Positions 7,406-13,159 of a stretch of 13,159 bases of DNA are shown here, in pieces. Position numbers and translations under genes: made by a program. Position 1 is the stretch's first letter. Every line of letters begins with the position of its first letter. This stretch comes from an uncultured Oscillospiraceae bacterium (GTDB lineage Bacteria > Bacillota > Clostridia > Oscillospirales > Acutalibacteraceae). The notes beneath the pieces are model-generated. The model was not told where the DNA came from. It did not search any database and was given only the letters and a program-made list of their open reading frames with translations. The stretch spans positions 1-13,159 of the forward strand of contig URDW01000051.1 in NCBI GenBank assembly GCA_900546735.1, read 5' to 3'.

Positions 7406-8443
7406 TCAAGTCTGCAGATACCCCAGCTGCACCAAAAGGTCTTGTATTTCGGTAGGATCCTGCGGTGCATAGGCGTAAACGACCGTATCGCCGCGGTAAA
7501 GCACTACCGTATACACGTCTGCCTGCGTGATGGCAAACATTTCACCACCGCCGGAAAGTGCTGTCTCATAAGCATCTTCTTCATGTTCATCTATGATTTC
7601 CGGCGCAATGTCGTAGACGATTTGATTGTAAACTAAATCTGTGCTTTCGCCGTTTGTATACGCATAATACTCAAATTTGGTTTCACCCTTTAGCCCGGCG
7701 GCAACGTATTGCAGTTTTTCTTCATCGATCTGCCAGTACGTTGTCGGCACATTGGCCGTTTCAAACCCGGCTTGCTGCAAAGCAGCACTGACCGTCTGAT
7801 AATCGACGGCCGGCGCCTGTTCGGCCTGCGAGGCAGAGGGCGTTTGTGTCTGGGGCACTATGCGCTGCGAGATGACGCTGCCGATGCCCAGCAGCATAAA
7901 CACAAAAATCCCGACAAATAGCACATTGACCGCGGCAAGGACCACAAAGTTACGCGTGCGGTGTGGGTCCGCCGCTTTGTCGCGCCGGCGCTTGGTGTGG
8001 AGTTTTTCCTGTTGCAGCGGTGTGAGCGGATGACTGTTTTGATAAACTTTTGCAGCGGCACCGAGCGCGGCGGCAGCCAAAAGCGAAACGATATTTCCGA
8101 GCAGAATATACCGCGCTGCACCAGCGCCCAGGGACAGGCCCAAAATCAGAAGCAGCGAAGCCAGCACACTGGGCAGCGAAGCAAAGCGGTACAGCCGCAG
8201 CCAGCCGCGAAGCACATCCGGCGAATCGGCCCTTTCCGAAAGATAACTTTGCAGCATTCGATAACGCCAGCGGCCGGCGTGCCGGCTGCCTGAATAGCTG
8301 CGCAGATCAGGGTTTTGCAGTATTTCGCGAAAGGTAACGCCGCTGCAGTCGAACGCGCGAAAAAGGATCCAAAACGAACAGATCTGACTCAGCACGATCA
8401 CACAGACGGACAGTATAATGTTAAAAAGTACAGTCTTTTCCAC
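7406..8443 (-). CDS. Unknown four-TM membrane protein with extracytoplasmic C-terminal domain
   Basis: I do not recognise this 345-residue protein. Predicted spans lie near 6-29, 87-107, 111-131 and 166-190. Loops 30-86 and 132-165 are rich in Arg/Lys (RHAGRWRYR, KRRRDKAADPHRTR), so by the positive-inside rule they are cytoplasmic and the final part (about 195-345) is outside. That domain begins with a low-complexity TPSASQAEQAPA linker and continues as an acidic, Tyr-rich region (YYAYTNGESTDLVYNQIVYDIAPEIIDEHEEDAYE) ending in strands VYTVVLYRGDTVVYAYA and a helix. The start is GTG at 8443, with AGGAGG seven bases upstream. It has its own promoter and terminator and is therefore a single-gene unit between two signalling systems. 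It might be a surface sensor or stress protein, but that is only an inference from topology. Confidence 0.8.
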   Translation of the reverse strand: MEKTVLFNIILSVCVIVLSQICSFWILFRAFDCSGVTFREILQNPDLRSYSGSRHAGRWRYRMLQSYLSERADSPDVLRGWLRLYRFASLPSVLASLLLILGLSLGAGAARYILLGNIVSLLAAAALGAAAKVYQNSHPLTPLQQEKLHTKRRRDKAADPHRTRNFVVLAAVNVLFVGIFVFMLLGIGSVISQRIVPQTQTPSASQAEQAPAVDYQTVSAALQQAGFETANVPTTYWQIDEEKLQYVAAGLKGETKFEYYAYTNGESTDLVYNQIVYDIAPEIIDEHEEDAYETALSGGGEMFAITQADVYTVVLYRGDTVVYAYAPQDPTEIQDLLVQLGYLQT

Positions 8444-8487
8444 AGTGCTCCCTCCTGTATTGCGGCCAAAACCGCCTGTTCGGTTTC

Positions 8488-8516
8488 AGTATAGCATCTG
8501 CGCCATGCAAAGTCTA
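8488..8516 (-). promoter_or_regulatory. Extended -10 promoter for the unknown membrane protein
   Basis: On the - strand TAGACT (+ 8511-8516), a 17-bp spacer, and TATACT (+ 8488-8493) preceded by TGC, giving an extended -10 element. Immediately downstream lies a 6-bp inverted repeat, AAACCG/CGGTTT, at + 8469-8486 around the expected start, possibly an operator or leader hairpin. Confidence 0.65.
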
Positions 8517-8541
8517 CGCTATTTTTAAGCGCCATCTGCAC

Positions 8542-8569
8542 AAAAACCACGGCATCGCAGATGCCGCGG
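8542..8569 (-). terminator. Terminator of the regulator-kinase-VanZ-TIGR04076 operon
   Basis: A 10-bp stem (one G-U pair) with a 3-nt loop: CCGCGGCATC and GATGCCGTGG on the - strand, + 8547-8569, followed by TTTTTG. It lies about 18 bp after the TIGR04076 stop. The + strand also shows a T5 run beyond the stem, so it may work in both directions, though both flanking genes are on the - strand. Confidence 0.9.
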
Positions 8570-8587
8570 CTTTTTCATTTATGTAAT

Positions 8588-8956
8588 TTACGCTTGATCC
8601 GCCGAACGGTCAACGGGCGTGTAATCAATGGCCGCCGGTTCGTTTGTCGCTTCCAGTTTAAAAATCACGGGGCGCAGGCCGTCGTTGCAGCTGCAGATGG
8701 CTACGCCGGGCGTTTTGATCCAGTCGCCGTAGTAAAAAAGGCCGCCGTCCCTGCCGGCACCATGCGCCAGCGCAAACACATACTGGTAAATGGCTTTCCA
8801 CGCCTCGTCGCAAAGACCGGCGGGTTTCGCGTAATCGGCGTAAAACACCTGCCCGGCGCGCAGCATCGGGCAGGGGCCAAGGCCGGGTATGCCGTATGTT
8901 TCGGCCAGCTCTTTGTCGAGCGTTGTTTTCAGTACAGTGATTTTTACCTTATTCAT
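8588..8956 (-). CDS. TIGR04076 family protein (function unknown)
   Basis: Small cytoplasmic protein of 122 residues with the hallmarks of the uncharacterised TIGR04076 family: N-terminal MNKVKITVLK, a GPCPMLRAGQVF segment, GLCDEAWKAIYQYV, and ICSCNDGLRPVIFKLE near the C-terminus. Cysteines fall at 29, 49, 88 and 90; these could bind a metal or cofactor, but that is inference. No signal peptide or membrane span is visible. The start ATG has TAGGAG about ten bases upstream. It is the last gene of a likely four-gene unit after VanZ (28 bp gap) and is followed by a strong terminator. The family has no established reaction, so no function is assigned. Confidence 0.85.
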   Translation of the reverse strand: MNKVKITVLKTTLDKELAETYGIPGLGPCPMLRAGQVFYADYAKPAGLCDEAWKAIYQYVFALAHGAGRDGGLFYYGDWIKTPGVAICSCNDGLRPVIFKLEATNEPAAIDYTPVDRSADQA

Positions 8957-8984
8957 TTTTCAACCGCTCCTAAATATGGATGTA

Positions 8985-9524
8985 CTACGCTTTTCGCTTT
9001 TTGCGCCGCACACACCTGTACAGACACACAAAACCATAATACAGTGCAATGCCGACCAGGCCGCCGAGTGTGTTAAAAATCACATCGTTGATGTCGCAGG
9101 TGCGGCCGACAAAAATTTGAATGACCTCAATACATACGCTGAGCAGCAGCGAGAAACAGGCCGGCCGCCAAAAGCTTTTGACAAAAACCGTATTGAACAG
9201 CAGCCCAAACGGCACAAACAGGAAAATGTTGCCGAATATGCTGTATTGCTGCATCATAGAAAGCGGCCATTCCAAACCGCGAAACGGCACCAGGTTTATA
9301 CCGCCTGCACCGCTGCGCAAGGTAAGATAGACCAGCAAAAGCAAATAAGCCGAAAACGCCGAAACGGCAAGGCGTTTCGGCCAGGTCAAAGAAAGCCGGC
9401 GCGGCGCTTTGCCGGTTCGGCGCTTTAAAATTTTCTCCGCTGCAAAAAGCAGCAGCACGATCAGCCCGGCCAGGACGACATAAACGCCGCAAAGCTCGAG
9501 CATTTGTGTAAGTACAAGTTTCAT
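8985..9524 (-). CDS. VanZ-like family membrane protein
   Basis: Family: VanZ from the Tn1546 glycopeptide resistance cluster gives low-level teicoplanin resistance by an unclear route; most chromosomal VanZ-like proteins are uncharacterised. Seen: 179 residues with about five hydrophobic spans and the family's landmarks INLVPF (76-81), NIFLFVPFGLLF (99-110) and SVCIEVIQIFVGRTCDINDVIFNTLGGLVGI (129-159), whose acidic residues Glu133, Asp144 and Asp147 lie at the membrane boundary. The C-terminus CVRRKKRKA is basic and probably cytoplasmic. It follows the histidine kinase gene by 20 bp, so it is probably under the same regulator, hinting at an envelope-stress role. Actual antibiotic resistance should not be assumed from this similarity. 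Confidence 0.9.
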   Translation of the reverse strand: MKLVLTQMLELCGVYVVLAGLIVLLLFAAEKILKRRTGKAPRRLSLTWPKRLAVSAFSAYLLLLVYLTLRSGAGGINLVPFRGLEWPLSMMQQYSIFGNIFLFVPFGLLFNTVFVKSFWRPACFSLLLSVCIEVIQIFVGRTCDINDVIFNTLGGLVGIALYYGFVCLYRCVRRKKRKA

Positions 9525-9544
9525 TTGTAAAACCCCAAGTACAC

Positions 9545-10552
9545 TTAGGCATTCAGCATGTCGAACACCGTTGTGAACGTGGTGCCTTTGCCCAGTTCCG
9601 AATCGATCGAGATCTCGGCATTGTGGTACAGCACGATATGTTTGACGATGGCCAGACCAAGGCCGGTGCCGCCCGTCTCTTTGGAGCGGCTTTTGTCCAC
9701 GCGGAAAAAGCGTTCAAAAATGCGTTCCTGATACTTTTCAGGTATGCCGATGCCATTGTCCTTTACGCGCAAAACGGCTTTGCCGTTTTGTGCATGCACG
9801 CTGACCCAAACTTTGCCGTCCGGCTTATTGTAACGCACGGCGTTATCCACCAAATTATATACCAGCTCTGCAAGCAGGCCCTTGTTGCCGTTTATGTAAA
9901 CATGCTCGCCCTCAAAAAGGATCTCGCTGCCCTTTTTCTCGGCATGAAACGCAATGGAACTGACACAGTCACTGGCAATATCGTAAAGATCCACACGCTC
10001 ATAGTGGCGCGTTTCGTCGCCGTCCTCCAGCTGTGAAAGCTGGATAATATCGTTGGAAATATTGATCAGGCGCTTGGCCTCTTTGTGGATCACATGGCCG
10101 ATCTTCTGCACATCGTCCGCCTTTACAATGCCGTTTTCCAGCATTTCGGCGTAGCCGCTGATCGAGGTCATGGGCGTTTTCAGCTCGTGCGACACATTGG
10201 CTGTGAATTGTTTTTTCAGCTTATCGACACGCGCCAGCTGCTGCTTGTAGCTGACAAGCGCATCCACAAACGGCACAAACTCGGCGTCGATCTTGCCCTT
10301 GTCCACCGCATCCAGATTTTTACCCAAGTCGTTGATCTGCCGGGCGACTTCCGCCGTGATGCGCCCGGCGGAGAAATGCGAGACGAGCACGCTGAGCGCC
10401 AGCACAAGCGCAAGCGCCACGCCCCACTTAAAAAAGAATGCACCGTTTAGCGGTTCGCCCTGACTGAGCGGGATCAAAAGCCCAATCACAAAACACAGCA
10501 CCGTAAAGCCCAAAGAAAGCAGGCACTCTTTTACAAAAATTTTTCTGCGCAT
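9545..10552 (-). CDS. Sensor histidine kinase, PhoR/ResE-like catalytic core with minimal sensor
   Basis: Membrane kinase that autophosphorylates on His and passes phosphate to the adjacent response regulator. Seen in 335 residues: spans at about 11-30 and 40-58 with only some ten residues outside the cell between them; a linker resembling a degenerate HAMP region (about 60-110); H-box FTANVSHELKTPMTS with His122; N-box LVYNLVDNAVRYN (Asn233, Asn237); G1 DNGIGI (265-270); F-box ERIFERFFRVD; G2 GGTGLGLAIV (294-303). All catalytic boxes are intact. The usual extracytoplasmic sensor and PAS domain of PhoR-type kinases are absent, as in intramembrane-sensing kinases. The start ATG lies 3 bp after the regulator stop and has GGTGA upstream. 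The signal is unknown; PhoR is only a similarity label. Confidence 0.93.
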   Translation of the reverse strand: MRRKIFVKECLLSLGFTVLCFVIGLLIPLSQGEPLNGAFFFKWGVALALVLALSVLVSHFSAGRITAEVARQINDLGKNLDAVDKGKIDAEFVPFVDALVSYKQQLARVDKLKKQFTANVSHELKTPMTSISGYAEMLENGIVKADDVQKIGHVIHKEAKRLINISNDIIQLSQLEDGDETRHYERVDLYDIASDCVSSIAFHAEKKGSEILFEGEHVYINGNKGLLAELVYNLVDNAVRYNKPDGKVWVSVHAQNGKAVLRVKDNGIGIPEKYQERIFERFFRVDKSRSKETGGTGLGLAIVKHIVLYHNAEISIDSELGKGTTFTTVFDMLNA

Positions 10553-10555
10553 ACG

Positions 10556-11230
10556 TCACTCACCCAATTTGTAGCCGACATTGCGCACCGTGATGATCGC
10601 GCTGCCCATTTTGCCGAGCTTTTTGCGCAGAGTCTGGATGTGCGCGTCTACCGTGCGGCTCTCGCTCTCAAAATTGTAGCCCCAGATCGTGTCCATGATC
10701 TTGTCGCGCGAAAGCACGATGCCCTTATTGATCAGCAGGTATTTCAGCAGTTCATATTCTTTAAACGTCAGTTCCACGTTTTCGCCGTCCACCGTAACGC
10801 GGTGCTTTTCATCGTCGAGCACCAGCTGGTCATAGACCCACTTGTGCGCGCTTGTTTTGCCCTCGCTGCGGCGCAGCAGCGCCTTGACGCGCGACAAAAA
10901 TTCCATTACGCCAAACGGCTTGGTCACATAGTCGTCGGCACCGTTGTCGAGCGCACGCACCGCGTCCATCTCGGTATCCTTCGCCGTAACGACCATGATC
11001 GGCAACGCGACCGTGGCCGTGTTTTTGCGCAGACGCTTTAAAATGGAAATGCCGTCTTCCTCCGGCAGCATAATATCTAAAATGATCAGATCCGGCATGC
11101 GCGCCTCAAGCGCCGGGTAAAGCTCGGCTCCTTTTTCAAAGCCGCACACCTCGTAATTGATATTCTGCAAAGCGTAGCTTTCCAGGTCGCGGATGGAATT
11201 GTCATCTTCCACTATGTAGATTAACGCCAT
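10556..11230 (-). CDS. OmpR/PhoB-family response regulator
   Basis: DNA-binding regulator paired with the downstream kinase. With start ATG 11230 it has 224 residues, the usual size. Receiver domain: acidic residues in IYIVEDDNS, phosphoacceptor Asp52 in LIILDIMLPEEDG, Thr82 in MVVTAKD, Lys104 in YVTKPFG. The C-terminal winged helix (about 127-224) has LTFKEYELLKYLLINKGIVLSRDKIMDTIWGYNFESESRTVDAHIQTLRKKLG, typical of the OmpR class. Start choice: GAGGTG at 11235-11240 (- strand) sits four bases before this ATG, and MALIYIVEDD is a normal beginning; longer starts up to 11284 run into the upstream terminator hairpin. It is the first gene of a unit with kinase, VanZ and TIGR04076 genes. No promoter fits between the terminator and the start, so read-through or a promoter inside the preceding gene is implied. 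Confidence 0.94.
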   Translation of the reverse strand: MALIYIVEDDNSIRDLESYALQNINYEVCGFEKGAELYPALEARMPDLIILDIMLPEEDGISILKRLRKNTATVALPIMVVTAKDTEMDAVRALDNGADDYVTKPFGVMEFLSRVKALLRRSEGKTSAHKWVYDQLVLDDEKHRVTVDGENVELTFKEYELLKYLLINKGIVLSRDKIMDTIWGYNFESESRTVDAHIQTLRKKLGKMGSAIITVRNVGYKLGE

Positions 11231-11251
11231 AATACACCTCATTTTGCTCAT

Positions 11252-11292
11252 AAAAAACGGCGGCCGGCAGAAACTGCCGATCATGCCGCCGT
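11252..11292 (-). terminator. Strong terminator after the flavin reductase/rubredoxin gene
   Basis: On the - strand ACGGCGGC pairs with GCCGCCGT (8 bp; + 11285-11292 with 11257-11264). Inside, after a 5-nt bulge, CGGCAG pairs with CTGCCG (6 bp) around a TTT loop. Six T follow (+ 11252-11257). It begins 7 bp after the stop of the gene and ends only 21 bp before the response regulator start. Confidence 0.9.
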
Positions 11293-11299
11293 ATTCGTT

Positions 11300-11914
11300 T
11301 TAAGAATCCATTTTTACAAAGTAGGATGCACCGTGCTTGCAGACCGGGCAGATGAAATCTGCCGGCGGCTTGCCGCCCTCGTGCACATAGCCGCAGACGG
11401 TGCAGACATATGCACCCTCGTCAGCCGGCTTCTTTTTGGGTTTTACATTGTTCTGATAATAGGTATAGGTCATGCTTTCGCGGTTTGAAAGGCGGCCGCC
11501 ATCTGTCACATGGCCAACGAACATCAGATGTGTGTCGAAGTCAATGATGTCGTCCACCTCAGCGCTGATGAAAGCGTTGGTGCCGCGGTTGACAAAATAA
11601 ACGCCGTTTTGGCTGCGGTAAACATCCTCAAAGTCGGCGAATTTGTCCACATCACGCCCGCTTTGGAAGCCAAAATGCTGAAACATGTCAAAACCGGCGT
11701 CGGTGCTGAGCATGGAGACGTTGAACTTTTTAGACTTGGAAATCAATTCGGCCGTGTAATTTCTTTTGTTGACATTAACAGACACAACGACCGGCGTGTC
11801 TGTGATTTGGCTGAGCGTGTTGATGATGCAGCCATTGTCTTCCTTGCCGAACTGCGTAGTCAGCACATAAAGCCCGTAACTGATGTTAAAAAGTACGCTT
11901 TTATCGAATTCCAT
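11300..11914 (-). CDS. Flavin reductase-like/rubredoxin fusion (high-molecular-weight rubredoxin type)
   Basis: Two-domain cytoplasmic redox protein of 204 residues. Residues 1-155 form an FMN-binding flavin reductase-like domain (FDKSVLFNISYGLYVLTT, NGCIINTLSQITDTPVVVSVNVNKRNYT). A Lys/Pro-rich linker (about 158-165) leads to a short rubredoxin domain with CTVC at 171-174 and CPVC at 189-192, the four Cys ligands for one iron. The compact spacing (14 residues between the pairs) is like that of rubrerythrin rather than classical rubredoxin. In Moorella a protein of this architecture (Hrb) passes electrons to a flavodiiron protein for O2/NO reduction; a similar oxidative or nitrosative defence role is inferred here, but no partner is in the window. 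AGGGGG lies about nine bases before the ATG. It forms a single-gene unit with its own strong promoter and terminator. Confidence 0.92.
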   Translation of the reverse strand: MEFDKSVLFNISYGLYVLTTQFGKEDNGCIINTLSQITDTPVVVSVNVNKRNYTAELISKSKKFNVSMLSTDAGFDMFQHFGFQSGRDVDKFADFEDVYRSQNGVYFVNRGTNAFISAEVDDIIDFDTHLMFVGHVTDGGRLSNRESMTYTYYQNNVKPKKKPADEGAYVCTVCGYVHEGGKPPADFICPVCKHGASYFVKMDS

Positions 11915-11952
11915 AAAACAGCCCCCTCGCTATTATCTGCCGGTACAGTTTC

Positions 11953-11982
11953 ATTATAACAACGCCCAAATAAAAATGTCAA
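11953..11982 (-). promoter_or_regulatory. Full-consensus sigma-A promoter of the flavin reductase/rubredoxin gene
   Basis: On the - strand TTGACA (+ 11977-11982) and TATAAT (+ 11953-11958), both perfect, separated by 18 bp in AT-rich DNA. The predicted start near 11946 leaves a leader of about 30 nt with AGGGGG before the ATG at 11914. This suggests high expression unless a repressor acts; no clear operator is seen. The 104-bp gap to the GH51 gene shows no terminator for GH51. Confidence 0.88.
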
Positions 11983-12018
11983 TACCATCTTTTATTTGCG
12001 CGCGTATAGGTTTGGCGA

Positions 12019-13119
12019 TTATTGATTTTCAGCCGGTGCCTGCGCTTTTTTTGCGCGCTGCTTTTTCACAAATTTCGGGAGCCACACAAGCGCCAAAATG
12101 ACCAGCACGATCACAGCGGCCGTACACGGCACCGCCACCTTGACGGCGACCGGCGTATAACGCTGCACCTCGGCCGGCACAAAGTTCGGCAGTGTATAAA
12201 GGCCGCTGCCGTCGTTTGCGCCGTAGGCAATGCGGATGACATGCACACTGTAGCCTTCCATCTGCACATCGAACTGCCCGTCCTGCACTTCCGGCACAGA
12301 TTCGGACGGCGCAATGTATGTTTTGTCCAGCTCATTGGCCGCCGACTTGAATTTGTTGCCAAAATGCAGGTCAGACACCAGATTGACCGCACCGAAATCG
12401 GCGGCATCCACGGTAACCGTCTGATCTTCCCCGGTGGAATTGACCAGCTTAACGTAAAGGACTTCGTTTTCCTCATCCACCGTCACGTTTTGGCGCACAT
12501 ATTCGCCGGCCTTGCCTGTAGCGATTTCAAAATCCGCATCCACCTGCTTTGTGCCGGTGTTGTTGGAATAGAGCATCTGCACATAATAGCTTGGCGTGTA
12601 GACGACCGACTGTGAGTCGAACCAAAGCATGTTGACGTTCCAGCACTGGGAATTGATCTTGGCGAACGTGGGCGCATAGGAGGCCATGGCCACCACGTCG
12701 CTGTTGCGTTCCAGTCCGGCGGCCATGTACTGTGCTTCTTCCACCGCCCCAAAGATATTGCTTTTGGTTTCAATGGTGCCGACGCTCTTGGGCGTTGCGG
12801 CATATTCGCCGACAAACACCTTGGGACCGTTTCGGTCAAAATCATCATAGCGGTCCGTGTGTTCAAACAGATAGCCGTCGTAAGTATAATAATGTTCGTC
12901 CACGACCGTGTCCGGATAGTCGCGCGGTGCAACACGCCACGCCTCGTCGTACGCATCGCCCTCGAGCGATGTGCCGGCAGAAGTGATGATGATCAAATCA
13001 GGATATCTTTCATGAATGACCTGATAAATAGCGTCAAAATTGCGCCAGTAGACTTCTCCCCAGTTTTCGTTGCCGATGCCGATATACTTCAGGTCAAACG
13101 GTTCTTCATGACCGTTGGC
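12019..13119 (-). CDS. GH51 alpha-L-arabinofuranosidase, membrane-anchored C-terminal part (5' end missing)
   Basis: Family role: removal of terminal alpha-L-arabinofuranosyl residues from arabinan/arabinoxylan side chains by a retaining mechanism. Seen: 366 genuine residues. The acid/base Glu lies in YIGIGNENWG (codon 13066-13068) and the nucleophile Glu in KVFVGEYAA (codon 12805-12807), with VDEHYY and LERNSDVVAMASYAPTFAKINSQCWNVNMLWFDSQSVVYTPSYYVQML typical of GH51. A beta-rich C-terminal domain follows. Unusually the protein ends with a span (about 24 residues from AVKVAVPCTAAVIVLVILALVW) and a Lys-rich tail KFVKKQRAKKAQAPAENQ, which should anchor the enzyme on the outer face of the membrane. 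The N-terminal part of the gene is outside the sequence; the open frame continues into adapter bases above 13119, which are not part of the protein. Confidence 0.92.
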   Translation of the reverse strand, partial: ANGHEEPFDLKYIGIGNENWGEVYWRNFDAIYQVIHERYPDLIIITSAGTSLEGDAYDEAWRVAPRDYPDTVVDEHYYTYDGYLFEHTDRYDDFDRNGPKVFVGEYAATPKSVGTIETKSNIFGAVEEAQYMAAGLERNSDVVAMASYAPTFAKINSQCWNVNMLWFDSQSVVYTPSYYVQMLYSNNTGTKQVDADFEIATGKAGEYVRQNVTVDEENEVLYVKLVNSTGEDQTVTVDAADFGAVNLVSDLHFGNKFKSAANELDKTYIAPSESVPEVQDGQFDVQMEGYSVHVIRIAYGANDGSGLYTLPNFVPAEVQRYTPVAVKVAVPCTAAVIVLVILALVWLPKFVKKQRAKKAQAPAENQ

Positions 13120-13159
13120 CTGTCTCTTATACACATCTGACGCTGCCGACGACTTAATA
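13120..13159. other. Illumina Nextera adapter and index remnant (artefact, not genomic)
   Basis: CTGTCTCTTATACACATCT at 13120-13138 is the 19-bp transposase mosaic end and GACGCTGCCGACGA at 13139-13152 completes the reverse complement of the Nextera read-1 adapter. The remaining CTTAATA (13153-13159) is where an i5 index would follow; from memory it equals the first seven bases of the reverse complement of index S518 (CTATTAAG). Translated, the adapter yields the well-known artefact ends MYKRQ (here with GTG start) and SLIHI. The genomic sequence should be taken to end at 13119. Confidence 0.98.

Noticed and set aside
8418..8431. A 14-nt sequence ATGTTAAAAAGTAC shared with about 11882-11895
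   Set aside because: Both copies encode VLFN near the N-terminus of two unrelated proteins; most likely coincidence rather than a repeat element.
11231..11284. Longer start of the response regulator at 11284
   Set aside because: The extra 18 residues are encoded by the terminator hairpin; GAGGTG lies just before ATG 11230, and MALIYIVEDD is the normal family beginning.
11293..11345. Possible internal promoter for the response regulator (TTGTAA, 17 bp, GAATAC on the - strand)
   Set aside because: The -10 candidate matches the consensus poorly; too weak to list.
1..13119. CRISPR arrays, tRNA/rRNA genes, insertion sequences, phage or defence genes
   Set aside because: No regular direct repeats, cloverleaf-like sequences, transposase motifs or known defence domains were seen in either strand.
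13120..13134. Apparent GTG start and N-terminus MYKRQ of the GH51 protein
   Set aside because: It is encoded entirely by Nextera adapter bases; the true gene continues upstream of the available genomic sequence.
12859..13140. Plus-strand open frame of 93 codons ending in SLIHI
   Set aside because: It is antisense to the GH51 gene, and its end is translated adapter sequence.

Overview
The window looks like about 13.1 kb of chromosome from an anaerobic Gram-positive bacterium of the class Clostridia, probably a gut Oscillospirales/Ruminococcaceae-type organism. This rests on GC-rich coding sequence, strong GGAGG-type ribosome binding sites, sigma-A promoters, and gene families typical of that group: fakA-recG, an Na+-pump decarboxylase beta subunit, M56/BlaI pairs, a rubredoxin-fused flavoprotein and a TIGR04076 protein. 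Genus and species cannot be read from the sequence. The last 40 bases are not genomic: positions 13120-13152 are the Illumina Nextera transposase adapter and 13153-13159 look like part of an index, so the genomic sequence ends at 13119, probably a contig end.

Layout. The left part (1-5144) reads on the + strand. It holds the 3' part of a FakA-like fatty acid kinase gene, recG overlapping it by 4 bp, then a sigma-A promoter driving a two-gene unit (OadB-like beta subunit and a tiny OadG-like subunit) closed by a terminator, and a YbaK/EbsC-type aminoacyl-tRNA deacylase gene directly after that terminator. A long hairpin at 5147-5200 separates this from the right part, in which every gene is on the - strand.

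Read in the direction of transcription, the right part contains: a membrane-anchored GH51 arabinofuranosidase (5' end lost at the adapter); a flavin reductase/rubredoxin protein with a full-consensus promoter and strong terminator; a four-gene unit of OmpR-type regulator, histidine kinase, VanZ-like protein and TIGR04076 protein, ended by a terminator; a four-TM protein of unknown function with its own promoter and terminator; and a BlaI-type repressor plus BlaR1-type M56 peptidase with a promoter overlapped by GCATT-containing operator candidates.

How it works together. The right part is mainly envelope sensing and surface functions: two independent signalling pairs, a VanZ-like protein and a surface glycosidase. 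The left part is housekeeping plus an Na+-pump module that lacks its carboxyltransferase and biotin partners in this window. I found no CRISPR array, tRNA, rRNA, transposase, phage gene or clear novel defence system. The points most worth a second look are the adapter artefact, the orphan OadB/OadG pair, two terminators placed almost on top of downstream start sites, the BlaI operator layout, the sensor-less kinase and the unknown membrane protein.
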